Source: Sphingomonas sp. (GTDB lineage: Bacteria > Pseudomonadota > Alphaproteobacteria > Sphingomonadales > Sphingomonadaceae). From it: a stretch of DNA of 64,000 bases. Under the pieces are notes generated by a model that had not been told where the DNA came from, searched no databases, and was given only the letters and a program-made list of their open reading frames with translations. This document shows, one piece after another, positions 40,310-49,170 of this stretch. The stretch spans positions 124,001 to 188,000 of the forward strand of contig NZ_SSMY01000002.1 of NCBI RefSeq assembly GCF_004799495.1, read 5' to 3'. The position numbers and the translations under genes were made by a program. Position 1 is the stretch's first letter. Every line of letters starts with the position of its first letter.

Positions 40310-40973
40310 GGATCATCCCGGCGCGCATCCGCCGCGCCAGCAGCTCGGAGGCGATCAGCGCCGCCAACGCGATCAGCACCGACAACGCCGCCAGCCGCAG
40401 CGCGATCGCGTCGCCGTCGGGGCGCTGGAGCGCGGCATAGATCGCCAGCGGCAGCGTCCGCGTCTGCCCCGGCACGTTCGACACGAAGGTGATGGTTGCG
40501 CCGAACTCGCCCAGTGAGCGCGCGAAGCCGAGCACGGTCCCGGCCAGCACGCCCGGCAGGCTAAGTGGCAGCGTGATCGTGCGAAACACGCGCCAGCGCC
40601 CCGCCCCCAGCGTCCGCGCCGCGCCCTCCAGCCGCCGGTCGACCGCCTCGATCGACAATCGCATCGCGCGCACCATCAGCGGCAGCGCCATCACGCCCGC
40701 GGCGATCGCCGCGCCGGTCCATTTGAACAGCACATGGTTGCTCAGTGCTCCCAGTGGCCCCGACGGCGCGAACGCCAGCAACAACATCCAGCCGGTCACT
40801 ACCGGCGGGACGACGAGTGGCAGATAAACGATCGCCTCGATCAGGATCTTGCCCGGCACCTTCGCCCGCGCGAGAAACCACGCCAGCGCGAACGCGAGCG
40901 GCAACATCGCCACCGTCGCCACTAGCCCAACCTTGAGCGACAAGGCGACGATGCCCCATTCCGCCGGGGTCAG
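40299..40973 (-). CDS. modB: Molybdate ABC transporter permease, apparently starting at CTG
   Basis: A 224-residue permease with five or six membrane helices and the ABC permease EAA-type loop (EAARTLGAGRWRVFRTITLPLS form, here EGAARTLGAGRWRV, near residue 130). The start is the point of interest. Homologues begin M-TPxEW, and here the matching residues TPAEWGIVALSLK follow a CTG at 40973, with GGGGAGG five bases upstream and the modA stop overlapping it (CTGA). I see no ATG, GTG or TTG in frame over the preceding 30 codons; the next downstream option is a TTG about ten codons later. CTG is therefore the best start, giving translational coupling to modA. Confidence 0.85.
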   Translation of the reverse strand: MTPAEWGIVALSLKVGLVATVAMLPLAFALAWFLARAKVPGKILIEAIVYLPLVVPPVVTGWMLLLAFAPSGPLGALSNHVLFKWTGAAIAAGVMALPLMVRAMRLSIEAVDRRLEGAARTLGAGRWRVFRTITLPLSLPGVLAGTVLGFARSLGEFGATITFVSNVPGQTRTLPLAIYAALQRPDGDAIALRLAALSVLIALAALIASELLARRMRAGMIHGV

Positions 40974-41743
40974 CGTGGCCTCCCCGGTGCGGTAAAGCCG
41001 AACCGCGTAAAGATCGCACGGCCGCTCGGCGAGAGCAGGAAGCGGCGAAAGCCCTCCCCCTGCGGATTGGTCGATCCGGCGAGTCGCGCGACCGGATACA
41101 CGATCGGCGGGTGGCTGGCCGCCGGAAACACGCCGGCAACGCGCACTTTTGCCGAGGCTTTGGCGTCGGTCAGGTACACGATCCCGAACGACGCCGCGCC
41201 GCGCTCCACCAGTGCCAGCGCCGCACGCACATTCTCCGCGCGCACGACGTGCGGCGCAACGGCGTCCCACGCGCCGAGCTTGGTCAGCGCCGCCTTGCCG
41301 TACTTGCCCGCCGGCACGCTGTCGGGGTCGGCCATCGCCAGCGGGCCGCTCCCGAGCAGCCGCGCCAGCTTCGCCCCGTTGAGCGGCACTACCGTCCGCC
41401 GCCCAGACGGCTCCGCCACGACCAGCCGGTTGCCGACCAGGTCGGCGCGCGTGCCCGGCGCGATCAGCCGCTTCGCCGCCAGCGCGTCCATCCATTCTTC
41501 ATCAGCCGACACGAACAGATCGGCCGGCGCCCCCGCCTCGACCTGCCGCGCCAGCGCCGACGACGCGGCGAAGGAGATCACCGGGCGCGAATGCCCCGCC
41601 TTCGCCCATTGGTCAGCAGCGGCATCGAGCGATTCCTGCAAGCTCGCCGCCGCCAGTACCAGCGGCGCGCGCGGTGGCGGCGCAGCGCCCAGCACGAGCG
41701 CAGCCAGTCCGGCAATCAGGAGACGGCGCGTGAGACTATGCAT
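40970..41743 (-). CDS. modA: Molybdate-binding periplasmic protein
   Basis: A 257-residue periplasmic binding protein. A signal peptide (LTRRLLIAGLAALVLGA, residues 4-20) precedes LVLAAASLQESLDAAADQW, the usual ModA opening with oxyanion-binding Ser, then ISFAASSALARQVEAGAPADLFVSAD, split here, with the second binding Ser. GRRTVVPLNG and GIVYLTDAK complete the pattern. It captures molybdate for ModBC. ATG 41743 is preferred to an in-frame GTG at 41758. No modE regulator or Mo-cofactor riboswitch is evident in the 32 bases before the start, where the polysaccharide operon's 3' end lies. Confidence 0.92.
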   Translation of the reverse strand: MHSLTRRLLIAGLAALVLGAAPPPRAPLVLAAASLQESLDAAADQWAKAGHSRPVISFAASSALARQVEAGAPADLFVSADEEWMDALAAKRLIAPGTRADLVGNRLVVAEPSGRRTVVPLNGAKLARLLGSGPLAMADPDSVPAGKYGKAALTKLGAWDAVAPHVVRAENVRAALALVERGAASFGIVYLTDAKASAKVRVAGVFPAASHPPIVYPVARLAGSTNPQGEGFRRFLLSPSGRAIFTRFGFTAPGRPR

Positions 41744-41775
41744 GACCCGCGCATACACCGCGCAGCCGTCGCGGC

Positions 41776-44700
41776 CTAGCGCGCCTCAACCCGCCCCGTG
41801 CGCTGCAGCTTGCCCCATCCCACGCTCGGCCCGCGCAGCGCCTGGGTGAGCGCCTTGAGCACGACGTAATACATGATCTGGCGGTATCCTATGCGCTGCG
41901 GGATCAGCAGCCACAGCAGCCGCCATTTCGCGCGGCGTTCGAGCGCGAAGGCGACGATCGCGGAGAGCAGGTCGATCGCGGTGAAAATCAGCCAATAGGT
42001 GAACATCTTGTCGAGGCTGGTCTGCGTCTGCGCCCAGCCGTGCGCCTCGATCGAGAGCCAGGTCGTGACGATGCTGATGATGAGAGCCAAGTCGATGATC
42101 GGGCTGATCGCGGCGAGAACTACCTGGAACAGGACCGCCTGCGGCACGCCGATCCATGCCAGCCCGCGCGGTCGCCCGGTCGCCACGATCCGGCCGTGCT
42201 TCCACAGGCATTGCAGCGTGCCGTACGCCCAGCGGAAGCGTTGCTTGGCGAGCCCGCGGAACGTCTCCGGGCTTTCGGTCCAGGCGACGGCATATTGATC
42301 GTAGGTGACGCGCCAGCCGGCGCGCTGGATCGCGATCGTCAGGTCCTGGTCCTCGGCGAGCGTGTCGTGCGGGTAACCGCCGACCTCGCGGATCGCCGCC
42401 AGCCGCCACGCGCCGACCGCGCCGGGGACGACCATCATCGCGTTGAGGCTCGACAGCGCGCGGCGCTCGAGGTTTTGCGCCGTGATATATTCGAGCGCCT
42501 GCCAGCGGGTGACGAGGTTGACGCGGTTTCCCACCTTGGCGTTGCCCGCGACCGCGCCGATCCTGGGGTCGGCGAACCACCGCGCGAGCCGCGCAATCGT
42601 GGTCGGTTCGAACTGCGTGTCGGCGTCGAGCGCGATGACGATCTCGCCCTTGGCCAGTGCCAGACCCTGGTTGAGCGCGCGCGCCTTGCCGCCGTTTTCG
42701 AGCGTCAGCAGCCGCACGCGCGGCTCGTCGGCGAACGCGGCCGCGACGATCGCGCTCGTGCGGTCCTTCGACCCGTCGTCGATCACTATCACTTCGATCT
42801 GCACGTCGGTCGAGGCGAGCACGGTGCGCACCGACCGTTCGATCACCGCTTCCTCGTTGAACGCGGGAATCATCACCGTAACGAAGCGGGCCGGGTCGAT
42901 CGCGGGGAACACCGTGCGCAACTCGCGCCGCGCCTGGATCAGCGCGAGCGCCGACAGCAGCACCGCGCGCAAAATGCCGATCGAGATCGCGAACACGAAC
43001 AGCCAGCCGAGGCCGATGACGATCGCGCCGAGTGTGCCGAATAGGAACAAATCGACTTCCGCCGCGCGCCGGTCGCTCGGCGAAATCGGCGGCATCGCCT
43101 GATCGCGCGACAAGCCGGCGAGCTGCGAGACCGGAACGAAGGTGTAGCCCAGCGCGCGCAACCGCTCGATGATGATCGGCAACGCCTCCACCGTCTGCGC
43201 GCGGTCGCCGCCCGCGTCGTGGAGCAGCACGATATTGTGGCTGCACGCGCTGTCGTCGCCGTCTTCGCAGCCGGTGTCGTTCTTGGTCACGCCGTTCACG
43301 ACATTGTCGACGATCGCCTGGACGCCCGGGCGCTGCCAATCTTCGGCGTCGACGTGGAGGCCGACCGAGATGTAACCGTGCTCCTGCGCGCGCAGCACCG
43401 GTCCCAGTTCGTCCGCCGTGGTCGGCTCCGCATCGCCGAAATAGGGCGCGCGGAAGAATTTGAGCGAGCGGCCGGTGAACGCCTGGAACAATCGCTGCGT
43501 CGCGTTGAGCTGGATGTCGGTATCGGTCTCCGACGCGCCGGCGAGATTGGGGTGGGTGTAGGTGTGGCTGCCGACTTCATGCCCTTCGGCGACGATGCGT
43601 TCGAGCAAGTGGCGCTCGGTCAGCGCATTCTCGCCGACGATGAAGAACGTCGCGGCGACCTGGTATTTCTTGAGCACATCGAGGATCTGCGGCGTCCAGT
43701 CGGGGTCGGGGCCGTCGTCGAAGGTCAGCGCGACTTCCTTCGGGCGGGCGCCGTCGCGGCGGATCAGGAACTGGCTGGGCAAGGCGTCGAACGCGACATC
43801 GGCGATCGTACCGTCCTTTGCGGTCGTGACGCGACGGTGGCCAGGCGCCGGCGTCGCCACGATCCGCAATATCTCGCCACGGCCCTCAATCTGCCGCTCG
43901 GTACCGGGGGGGATCGGCTCGATCGTCGAGGCCGGCGGCAGTTGCGCGTGCGACCGCCCGAAGATCGACCACAGGCCTGGATCCTCCGCACCGAGCCGCC
44001 ACAGCGCGACGCCGCCGATTCCCGCGCGGCGCAGGAAGGCGATCTGGTTGTACGCAGACGCGGCATCGAGGAACCAGACGACGTGCTTGCTGCCATCGTC
44101 CTCCTCGTACGCGAAGCCCGAATTGCCGCTCGCCTTGTCGAATGCCGGCATCGCGTCGGAGTCGCGCGCCGACTGCCATGCTTCCTCGACCGTCACGGCG
44201 CTATTGGCGCCGGGGTCCTTGCTGCCGATCGTCCAGTCGTACCCGTAATTGCCGATCGCCACGACTAGCTTCGATGCGGGCACGCCCCGCGCCGCGTCGG
44301 CGATCGACCGCGCGAACCACGCCTGCGATGCGACGGGCCCGGGGTCGCTGGTGGTCTCGTGCTCGTCATACGCCATCAGAAACACGCGATCGACGATCTT
44401 CGCATAGGCCGACACGTTCCAGGCGGGCTCGCCGACCGGAACCGCCATCGCAATCAGCCAATTGTGCTTGTCGAACCGCGTGTTCGCTTCGTTCAGGAAC
44501 GCCAGATAGTCGGCCTGCGCGCTCGGCGGGAGCTGCTCGAAATCGAAGAATGCGCCGCCGGCGTGGTTCGCCGCCAGCCATGGCTCGAGCCAGTCGAGGA
44601 ACGCCTTGCGCTGCCGGGGATCGTGGAGCAGCGCGACCGTGCCGGGCACGTCCCATTTCGCATTCAGCGCGTTCTGGATCATCGGCAGGATCAGCGGCCG

Positions 44701-45174
44701 GCGTGTCGCCGCGTTGATCACCTGCCGCCCGACCGGATCGGCGTCGATCGTGATATGGTGGTTGGGACCCGTCACCTGCACCCAGCCGGGGATGACCCAG
44801 TCGAGATCGTCGATGTGGCGGCGCAGCGAATCGCCGCTCTCCTTTTCCCACGGCGTGTGGAAGCCGATCGCGAGCGGCACATTGCCGGCGTCCTTCGCCG
44901 TCCTGGCGCGAGTCTCGCCGGTCAGGCGCCGCGCGTACCAATCGATCGTCCGGCGGGTGCGCTTGAACAACGTGTCGTGCGGCGGCGTCAGCGCCTGCGG
45001 GCCACGTTCGTTGGCGACAGGCAGCAGCGGCTGGACTGGCACGAGACCGATCGACGCCGCGAACACCGTCGTCGCCAACAAGAGAAGCGCGACGAACGCG
45101 GCGACACCAAGCGCGAAACGGCGGCGGCGGCGGCCCGAAGGATCGTAGAAGACGGGAGCGCCGGGGACCTTCAT
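41776..45174 (-). CDS. Three-enzyme fusion: GH18-like, CE4 polysaccharide deacetylase, GT2 synthase
   Basis: A protein of about 1132 residues. A basic N-terminus and one helix (about 20-40) are followed by a GH18-like hydrolase domain (about 80-415, catalytic FFDFEQL near 208), then a NodB/CE4 deacetylase domain (about 475-670: TFDDGPD, HTYTHPN, RAPYFGD, with the metal-binding Asp-His-His set). Two helices come next, then a processive GT2 domain (about 765-1000: MIPAFNEEA, DDGSKD, DADT, EDQDLT, QRFRW) and four or five C-terminal helices. It combines synthesis, deacetylation and cleavage of what is probably a beta-linked N-acetylhexosamine polymer. TTG 45210, only six bases after the GT4 stop, is an alternative start. 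Confidence 0.88.
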   Translation of the reverse strand: MKVPGAPVFYDPSGRRRRRFALGVAAFVALLLLATTVFAASIGLVPVQPLLPVANERGPQALTPPHDTLFKRTRRTIDWYARRLTGETRARTAKDAGNVPLAIGFHTPWEKESGDSLRRHIDDLDWVIPGWVQVTGPNHHITIDADPVGRQVINAATRRPLILPMIQNALNAKWDVPGTVALLHDPRQRKAFLDWLEPWLAANHAGGAFFDFEQLPPSAQADYLAFLNEANTRFDKHNWLIAMAVPVGEPAWNVSAYAKIVDRVFLMAYDEHETTSDPGPVASQAWFARSIADAARGVPASKLVVAIGNYGYDWTIGSKDPGANSAVTVEEAWQSARDSDAMPAFDKASGNSGFAYEEDDGSKHVVWFLDAASAYNQIAFLRRAGIGGVALWRLGAEDPGLWSIFGRSHAQLPPASTIEPIPPGTERQIEGRGEILRIVATPAPGHRRVTTAKDGTIADVAFDALPSQFLIRRDGARPKEVALTFDDGPDPDWTPQILDVLKKYQVAATFFIVGENALTERHLLERIVAEGHEVGSHTYTHPNLAGASETDTDIQLNATQRLFQAFTGRSLKFFRAPYFGDAEPTTADELGPVLRAQEHGYISVGLHVDAEDWQRPGVQAIVDNVVNGVTKNDTGCEDGDDSACSHNIVLLHDAGGDRAQTVEALPIIIERLRALGYTFVPVSQLAGLSRDQAMPPISPSDRRAAEVDLFLFGTLGAIVIGLGWLFVFAISIGILRAVLLSALALIQARRELRTVFPAIDPARFVTVMIPAFNEEAVIERSVRTVLASTDVQIEVIVIDDGSKDRTSAIVAAAFADEPRVRLLTLENGGKARALNQGLALAKGEIVIALDADTQFEPTTIARLARWFADPRIGAVAGNAKVGNRVNLVTRWQALEYITAQNLERRALSSLNAMMVVPGAVGAWRLAAIREVGGYPHDTLAEDQDLTIAIQRAGWRVTYDQYAVAWTESPETFRGLAKQRFRWAYGTLQCLWKHGRIVATGRPRGLAWIGVPQAVLFQVVLAAISPIIDLALIISIVTTWLSIEAHGWAQTQTSLDKMFTYWLIFTAIDLLSAIVAFALERRAKWRLLWLLIPQRIGYRQIMYYVVLKALTQALRGPSVGWGKLQRTGRVEAR

Positions 45175-45216
45175 CGCGTCAGTCGTGGCACCGGCGACCG
45201 TCGCCGACAAGCGGCA

Positions 45217-46389
45217 TCAGGCCGCGGTCTGGCGCGACACGCTGCCGGCATAGAGCGCGAACATTTCGTCGAAATGCGCGTCCATCGTCCGCACGCTCGA
45301 GGCGCGCGCAACGCTGCGCGTGGCCGCCGCGGTCATGTCGCCGGCGAGGAACTCGGTCAGCACCCGCGCCATGTCGCGCACGTCGCACGCGGCATAGCGC
45401 GCGCCGCAGCCCGGTCGGTGATGATCGCTCGCGCCGCCACGGTCGGGCAGGATCAACGGCAGCCCGCTCGCCGCGCCTTCGGCCGCAACCATGCAGAACG
45501 TCTCCGCCTCGCAGCCGTGGATCAGCGCATCGCCGCTCGCCAGCATCGTCGCCAGTTCAGCGCGGTCGGCGATCGGCGGCGCGACGACGATGTGCGGCGA
45601 CCCGCGGCTGGCGCGCACGATCCGCGCGCGGTCGCGTCCCGCGCCGAACAGGACGAGCCCGACCGCATGGCTCGACCCCGCCGCCAGCACCGCCTCGCAT
45701 ACCATCGGCCAGCGCTTTTCGGGCGCCATCCGGCCGAGCCCGACCAGAAGCGTCGCATCCTCGCCCAGCCCGCATTGGTCGAGTAGCGCCGCGCGCACCG
45801 CCGGGTCGCGGTGCGTGGGCGAGAAAATTCCCGGTTCGACCCCCATCGGGAGCGTCAGTGCCCGATCCACGCCGCCCGCGCGCAAGCGCTGCGTCAAATC
45901 GTCGCTCGCGCTGACCACAAAATCGAACTGGCGATTGAGCCGCCGCAGATGGCGCCAATACCAGTCCATCCGCCGATCGATCGTTTGCTGCGACATCAGC
46001 CCCTGCAGCCAGCGGTAGGGATAGGCCGACAGGAAATCGCAATGCATGATCAGCGCGCGCGGCGCGGCGCCCTGCCATCGCCCGACCATCGCGGCACTCG
46101 TCCAGGGCGAGGCGACCTCGACCAGGTCGGGCTGCCAGCGATCGAGTGCGGCGTGTAGGCGCGCCTCGTCGTCGAAATAGCGATAGTTGCGGTCGAGCGG
46201 GAATTCGGGCGCGGCGATCGTCGCGAGGATCGCCCCCGGCGCGACCTCGGTGACCGCGTCTTCGGCACCCGGTGCGAGGATGACGATCTCGTGCCCCGCA
46301 ACCGGCCCGGCCTTCAGCTTGCGCTCGACATAGGTGCGAACCCCGCCGCCGGCGGGCGTATAGAATGCGCAGACGTCGAGGATCCGCAT
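45217..46389 (-). CDS. GT4 family glycosyltransferase of the polysaccharide operon
   Basis: A 390-residue GT-B enzyme. It begins RILDVCAFYTPAGGGVRTYVERK, whose glycine-rich loop is typical of GT4 enzymes, and the C-terminal lobe has LLVGLGRMAPEKRWPMV, then HGCEAETFCMVAAEGAASGLP with E-x7-E near residue 310. It should add a sugar to a lipid or protein primer, or to the polymer itself, in the cytoplasm. The start ATG overlaps the preceding stop by one base (TGATG), and its stop is close to the giant fusion, so all four genes from 48135 to 41776 appear translated together. Confidence 0.9.
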   Translation of the reverse strand: MRILDVCAFYTPAGGGVRTYVERKLKAGPVAGHEIVILAPGAEDAVTEVAPGAILATIAAPEFPLDRNYRYFDDEARLHAALDRWQPDLVEVASPWTSAAMVGRWQGAAPRALIMHCDFLSAYPYRWLQGLMSQQTIDRRMDWYWRHLRRLNRQFDFVVSASDDLTQRLRAGGVDRALTLPMGVEPGIFSPTHRDPAVRAALLDQCGLGEDATLLVGLGRMAPEKRWPMVCEAVLAAGSSHAVGLVLFGAGRDRARIVRASRGSPHIVVAPPIADRAELATMLASGDALIHGCEAETFCMVAAEGAASGLPLILPDRGGASDHHRPGCGARYAACDVRDMARVLTEFLAGDMTAAATRSVARASSVRTMDAHFDEMFALYAGSVSRQTAA

Positions 46390-47333
46390 CAGCGCTCCTT
46401 CCCGGCGGTTGCCTCGCGCGCGAGGTCGGCGATGGCCAGCGAGACGCCGATCAGCACCTGGCCGGCGAAAATCACGCCGGCCACCAGCGCCACCGTTTCG
46501 GCGACGTTGGGCACGGTCTTGAGCGTGCCGGCGGCAAGCCCCGCGAACACCAGATCCTTGTTGGGCAGGAACGGCAGCCGCGTGACGAACTGGCGTGCCG
46601 CCGCGAGCAACAGCCACCAGCCGAGCGACACGCCCGGCACGACCATCGCCCATAACAGCCCGACCATCAGCGTCATCGCGACCGAGCGCACGAGGTGGAT
46701 CGCGCCGATCCGCCAGAATTGTTCACGCGTCACTGCGAGGACCCGGTTCCGGAACAGCATGATCGCCATCGACGACCCGACCAGGATGATCGCGGACCAC
46801 AGGATCGAATGTTCCATCGACCCGAACGCGAGATCGCCCGGCAGCGCGATCGCGCCGAGCAGCAGCGCGATGGTAACCACGTTCCCGACCAGCGCGGACA
46901 TCACCGCCACGTCGCGCACCGCGCCGAACGGCGATCCCGGGAGCGCAGCATTTTGCCGCGCCCACAAATAGAATTGCAGCTCGCCCGAGTAGCCGAACAG
47001 CAGTTCGTTCGACGCCGATTTGCGGAACAGCGCGCCCAAGCCGGCCAGCGGCAACGGCCATAGTCCGCGAAATATCAGGAAATCGGCGACCGGCTGGATC
47101 GACAGGAACACCGCGACACCGATCCAGAAGCCGGGCGCGGACGGAGTCATGTGCCACAGCGCCAGCACATCGCGCCGGCCCAGGGCATCGGCGACGACGG
47201 CGATGATCGCGAGCGAGAGGATCGGCCCCGCCCAGCGAAGCCACGGCGCCGTGGCGCGATCCCTCGCGCCCTTCGCCCAATCGGCGACCGCGGCGGCCTC
47301 CACTCCGCGTACGGTCTGTGTCACCTCGTTCAT
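46389..47333 (-). CDS. Multi-spanning membrane protein, UPF0104/AglD-like
   Basis: A 314-residue protein with about eight hydrophobic helices, no signal peptide and few charged residues except near the ends. The pattern FLIFRGLWPL, ALFRKSASNELLFGYSGELQFYLW and ARQFVTRLPFLPNKDLVFAGLA recalls the lysylphosphatidylglycerol synthase membrane region (UPF0104), whose members can move or modify lipid-linked substrates. In this operon a role as flippase or partner for the polymer or its lipid-linked precursor is an inference. ATG 47333 has GAAGG upstream. It overlaps the GT4 gene by one base. Confidence 0.72.
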   Translation of the reverse strand: MNEVTQTVRGVEAAAVADWAKGARDRATAPWLRWAGPILSLAIIAVVADALGRRDVLALWHMTPSAPGFWIGVAVFLSIQPVADFLIFRGLWPLPLAGLGALFRKSASNELLFGYSGELQFYLWARQNAALPGSPFGAVRDVAVMSALVGNVVTIALLLGAIALPGDLAFGSMEHSILWSAIILVGSSMAIMLFRNRVLAVTREQFWRIGAIHLVRSVAMTLMVGLLWAMVVPGVSLGWWLLLAAARQFVTRLPFLPNKDLVFAGLAAGTLKTVPNVAETVALVAGVIFAGQVLIGVSLAIADLAREATAGKER

Positions 47334-47376
47334 CCGGACGCTACCTTCGTTCCTTCCCCGTTGGACGACCGGCCGT

Positions 47377-48135
47377 TCATGTCCCCACGGCCGGCAATAG
47401 CTCGCGATACCGGGCAAAACGCGCCCCGTGCGACAGGCTGGCGACCGTCCGCGCTATACTGTCGGTCAGTGACGCTATGTTGGTGTCTCCAGGATGAACG
47501 GCAAGGCGCATCCACGCTTTTCTGGGCAAGGCGGCACGCGCCGCGGCGGCGACTGCGAGCGACGACGCGATCCGCCACCTGCTGCGGCTGGCCCAGGTGA
47601 TCACCGGCCCGCGTGCGACGACCTCGCCGGTTGCTGGGCGCCAGACCTTCATATGATCCTCGGCCAGCGCGAAGCCTTCATCGCTCAGCGCCTGCAGCGC
47701 GCCTTCGCCATAGAGCCAGGCGGGCGCGATGAACCCGACGGGGGCGCGTCCGATGATATCCTCGATCAGCTTGCGCCCGTCGGCCATCCGCGCCCGCGCC
47801 GTGGCATGGTCGAGCCCGAGGAACTCGCCCTCGCCCGCGGTCATCCGCTTCGCCTTGAACCGTGCCATCGCGCCTTCATGCTCGCTGCGGTCGAGGTGGA
47901 ACCAGCCGTGCACGAACATGTCGACCCCGGCATCGGACCACGCGCGCAGCCGACTGGCGAACGGCGTGCCGGCGCGGATCGGCGCGTCGCCCCAATGATC
48001 GGGGACGACGAGCATCGCATAGGCCGGCGTCGCCATGTCGCGCGAGACGATGTCGGCGAGGCGATCGACCGCGCCTTCGAACTTGGGCGAGACGTCGTGG
48101 ATCGAGACGAGCAGCGAGGGTTCGGGCCGGGCCAT
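47377..48135 (-). CDS. DUF2334 polysaccharide deacetylase-like protein
   Basis: A 252-residue protein. The opening LLVSIHDVSPKFEGAV is the DUF2334 signature (His-Asp pair of a NodB-like barrel), followed by VVPDHWGDAP, FVHGWFHLDRSEHEG (His-x3-His) and GFIAPAWLYGEGAL. These match the metal site and barrel strands of CE4-related deacetylases. No signal peptide is present, so it should act in the cytoplasm. It is the first gene of the minus-strand operon; together with the CE4 domain in the fusion it gives the operon two deacetylase-like activities. Confidence 0.87.
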   Translation of the reverse strand: MARPEPSLLVSIHDVSPKFEGAVDRLADIVSRDMATPAYAMLVVPDHWGDAPIRAGTPFASRLRAWSDAGVDMFVHGWFHLDRSEHEGAMARFKAKRMTAGEGEFLGLDHATARARMADGRKLIEDIIGRAPVGFIAPAWLYGEGALQALSDEGFALAEDHMKVWRPATGEVVARGPVITWASRSRWRIASSLAVAAAARAALPRKAWMRLAVHPGDTNIASLTDSIARTVASLSHGARFARYRELLPAVGT

Positions 48136-48178
48136 GATTGCGCGCCGCTAGGCCCGTTTCGGGCCGACATCAAGAACT

Positions 48179-48850
48179 TCAGCGTCTGGCCGCGAACCAG
48201 ATGACGTGGCGCGGCCCCTTGCCGTTGCTCCGCGCGCGCACGACGACCTCGTCGACCGCGAACCCGGCGTCGCCCAGCCGCCGGGCAAAGCGCGGGTCGG
48301 GCGCCGCCGACCAGGTCGCGAGCACGCCGCCCGGCGCCAGCGCCGCGCGCGCCGCGTCGAGCCCGCGCGCCGAATAGAGCCGCCCGTTGCTCGCACGAGT
48401 CAGGCCGTCCGGGCCATTGTCGACGTCGAGCAGAATCGCGTCGTATTCACCCCGCGCCCCGTCGATCAGCGCGGCGACATCGTCGCGCACGACAGTGACG
48501 CGGCGATCGTCGAGGCACCCCGCCGCCAGCCCGGCCATCGGCCCGCGCGCCCAGCCGATGATCTCGGGCACCAGTTCCGCGACCGTCACCCGCGCCGCGT
48601 CGCCGAGCACCGCGAGCGCCGCGCGCAGCGTGAACCCCATGCCGTATCCGCCGATCAGCCAATGCCCCGCGCGGCCGCGCAGCCGCTCCGCCGTCATCGT
48701 GGCGAGCGCCTCTTCGGACCTGCTCATCCGGCTGTTCATCAGCTCGTTGCGGTCGAGCACGATCATGAAATCGCCGCCCCGCCGGAACAGGCGGAGCTCG
48801 TCGCTGGTGCCGGGAATCTTCGCGACCTCGAGGAGCTCGCGCGGGGTCAT
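48179..48850 (-). CDS. Spermidine synthase-like protein
   Basis: A 223-residue Rossmann-fold protein. HWLIGGYGMGFTLRAAL near residue 63 is the nucleotide-binding loop, VTVAELVPEIIGWARG and VRDDVAALI follow, and DAILLDVDNGP near residue 140 resembles the spermidine synthase acidic motif. The later SARGLDAARAALAPGGVLATWSA (split) is typical of the family. Key polyamine-binding residues of true SpeE are not obvious, so it may be an aminopropyltransferase relative or a methyltransferase. It is a separate unit, 43 bases upstream of the DUF2334 gene. Confidence 0.78.
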   Translation of the reverse strand: MTPRELLEVAKIPGTSDELRLFRRGGDFMIVLDRNELMNSRMSRSEEALATMTAERLRGRAGHWLIGGYGMGFTLRAALAVLGDAARVTVAELVPEIIGWARGPMAGLAAGCLDDRRVTVVRDDVAALIDGARGEYDAILLDVDNGPDGLTRASNGRLYSARGLDAARAALAPGGVLATWSAAPDPRFARRLGDAGFAVDEVVVRARSNGKGPRHVIWFAARR

Positions 48851-48934
48851 GCCAATGCCGTATCCATCGCCAGCGGATAGCGCTCCAGCCCGCTTGCGTA
48901 CAGCGCGCCCGAATAGCGCTATCCTACAACGAGG

Positions 48935-49153
48935 CTATGTCGCGCATCCCGACAAGGCCGCCTGCGCTGCTCGCAGGCTTAGCAAGCGACCAGACCGCGA
49001 ACCAAGACGCGAGGAGTTACATCCTCGCAGATCTGAATGAATATGGTCTGCAACGGCGCACAAGTCCCGGGCCGTCGGTTTGCGACCCGATGCAATACAC
49101 TCGATGATCGGGCGGGGAATCGTCCCCGCCGCTCCGACGTTTTGTTCGTTCAT
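48935..49153 (-). CDS. Small hypothetical protein, possibly degenerate
   Basis: A 72-residue frame starting MNEQNVGAAG. The middle, RPIIECIASGRKPTARDLCAVADHI, looks like a genuine helical domain, whereas the tail from about residue 45 is Ser/Arg/Leu-rich and is encoded by the partial mosaic repeat. The repeat may therefore have replaced the original 3' end of the gene. It lies 17 bases downstream of the small gene at 49171 on the same strand. No clear ribosome binding site is seen. Function unknown; the frame could be spurious. Confidence 0.35.
   Translation of the reverse strand: MNEQNVGAAGTIPRPIIECIASGRKPTARDLCAVADHIHSDLRGCNSSRLGSRSGRLLSLRAAQAALSGCAT
48943..48977 (+). repeat. Partial copy of the mosaic repeat (F)
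   Basis: CGCATCCCGACAAGGCCG (48943-48960) repeats the end of hairpin 1 and the start of the core of copy E. It is followed by a new hairpin CCTGCG/CGCAGG (48961-48977); the rest of the unit is missing. It lies within the reading frame of the small putative gene at 48935. Confidence 0.5.
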
Positions 49154-49170
49154 GGGATACTGGATGATAT

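Noticed and set aside
40974..41495. N-terminal extension of ModB giving a nearly 400-residue protein
   Set aside because: The extension is an out-of-frame reading of modA, rich in Arg/Ala/Gly, without similarity to permeases.
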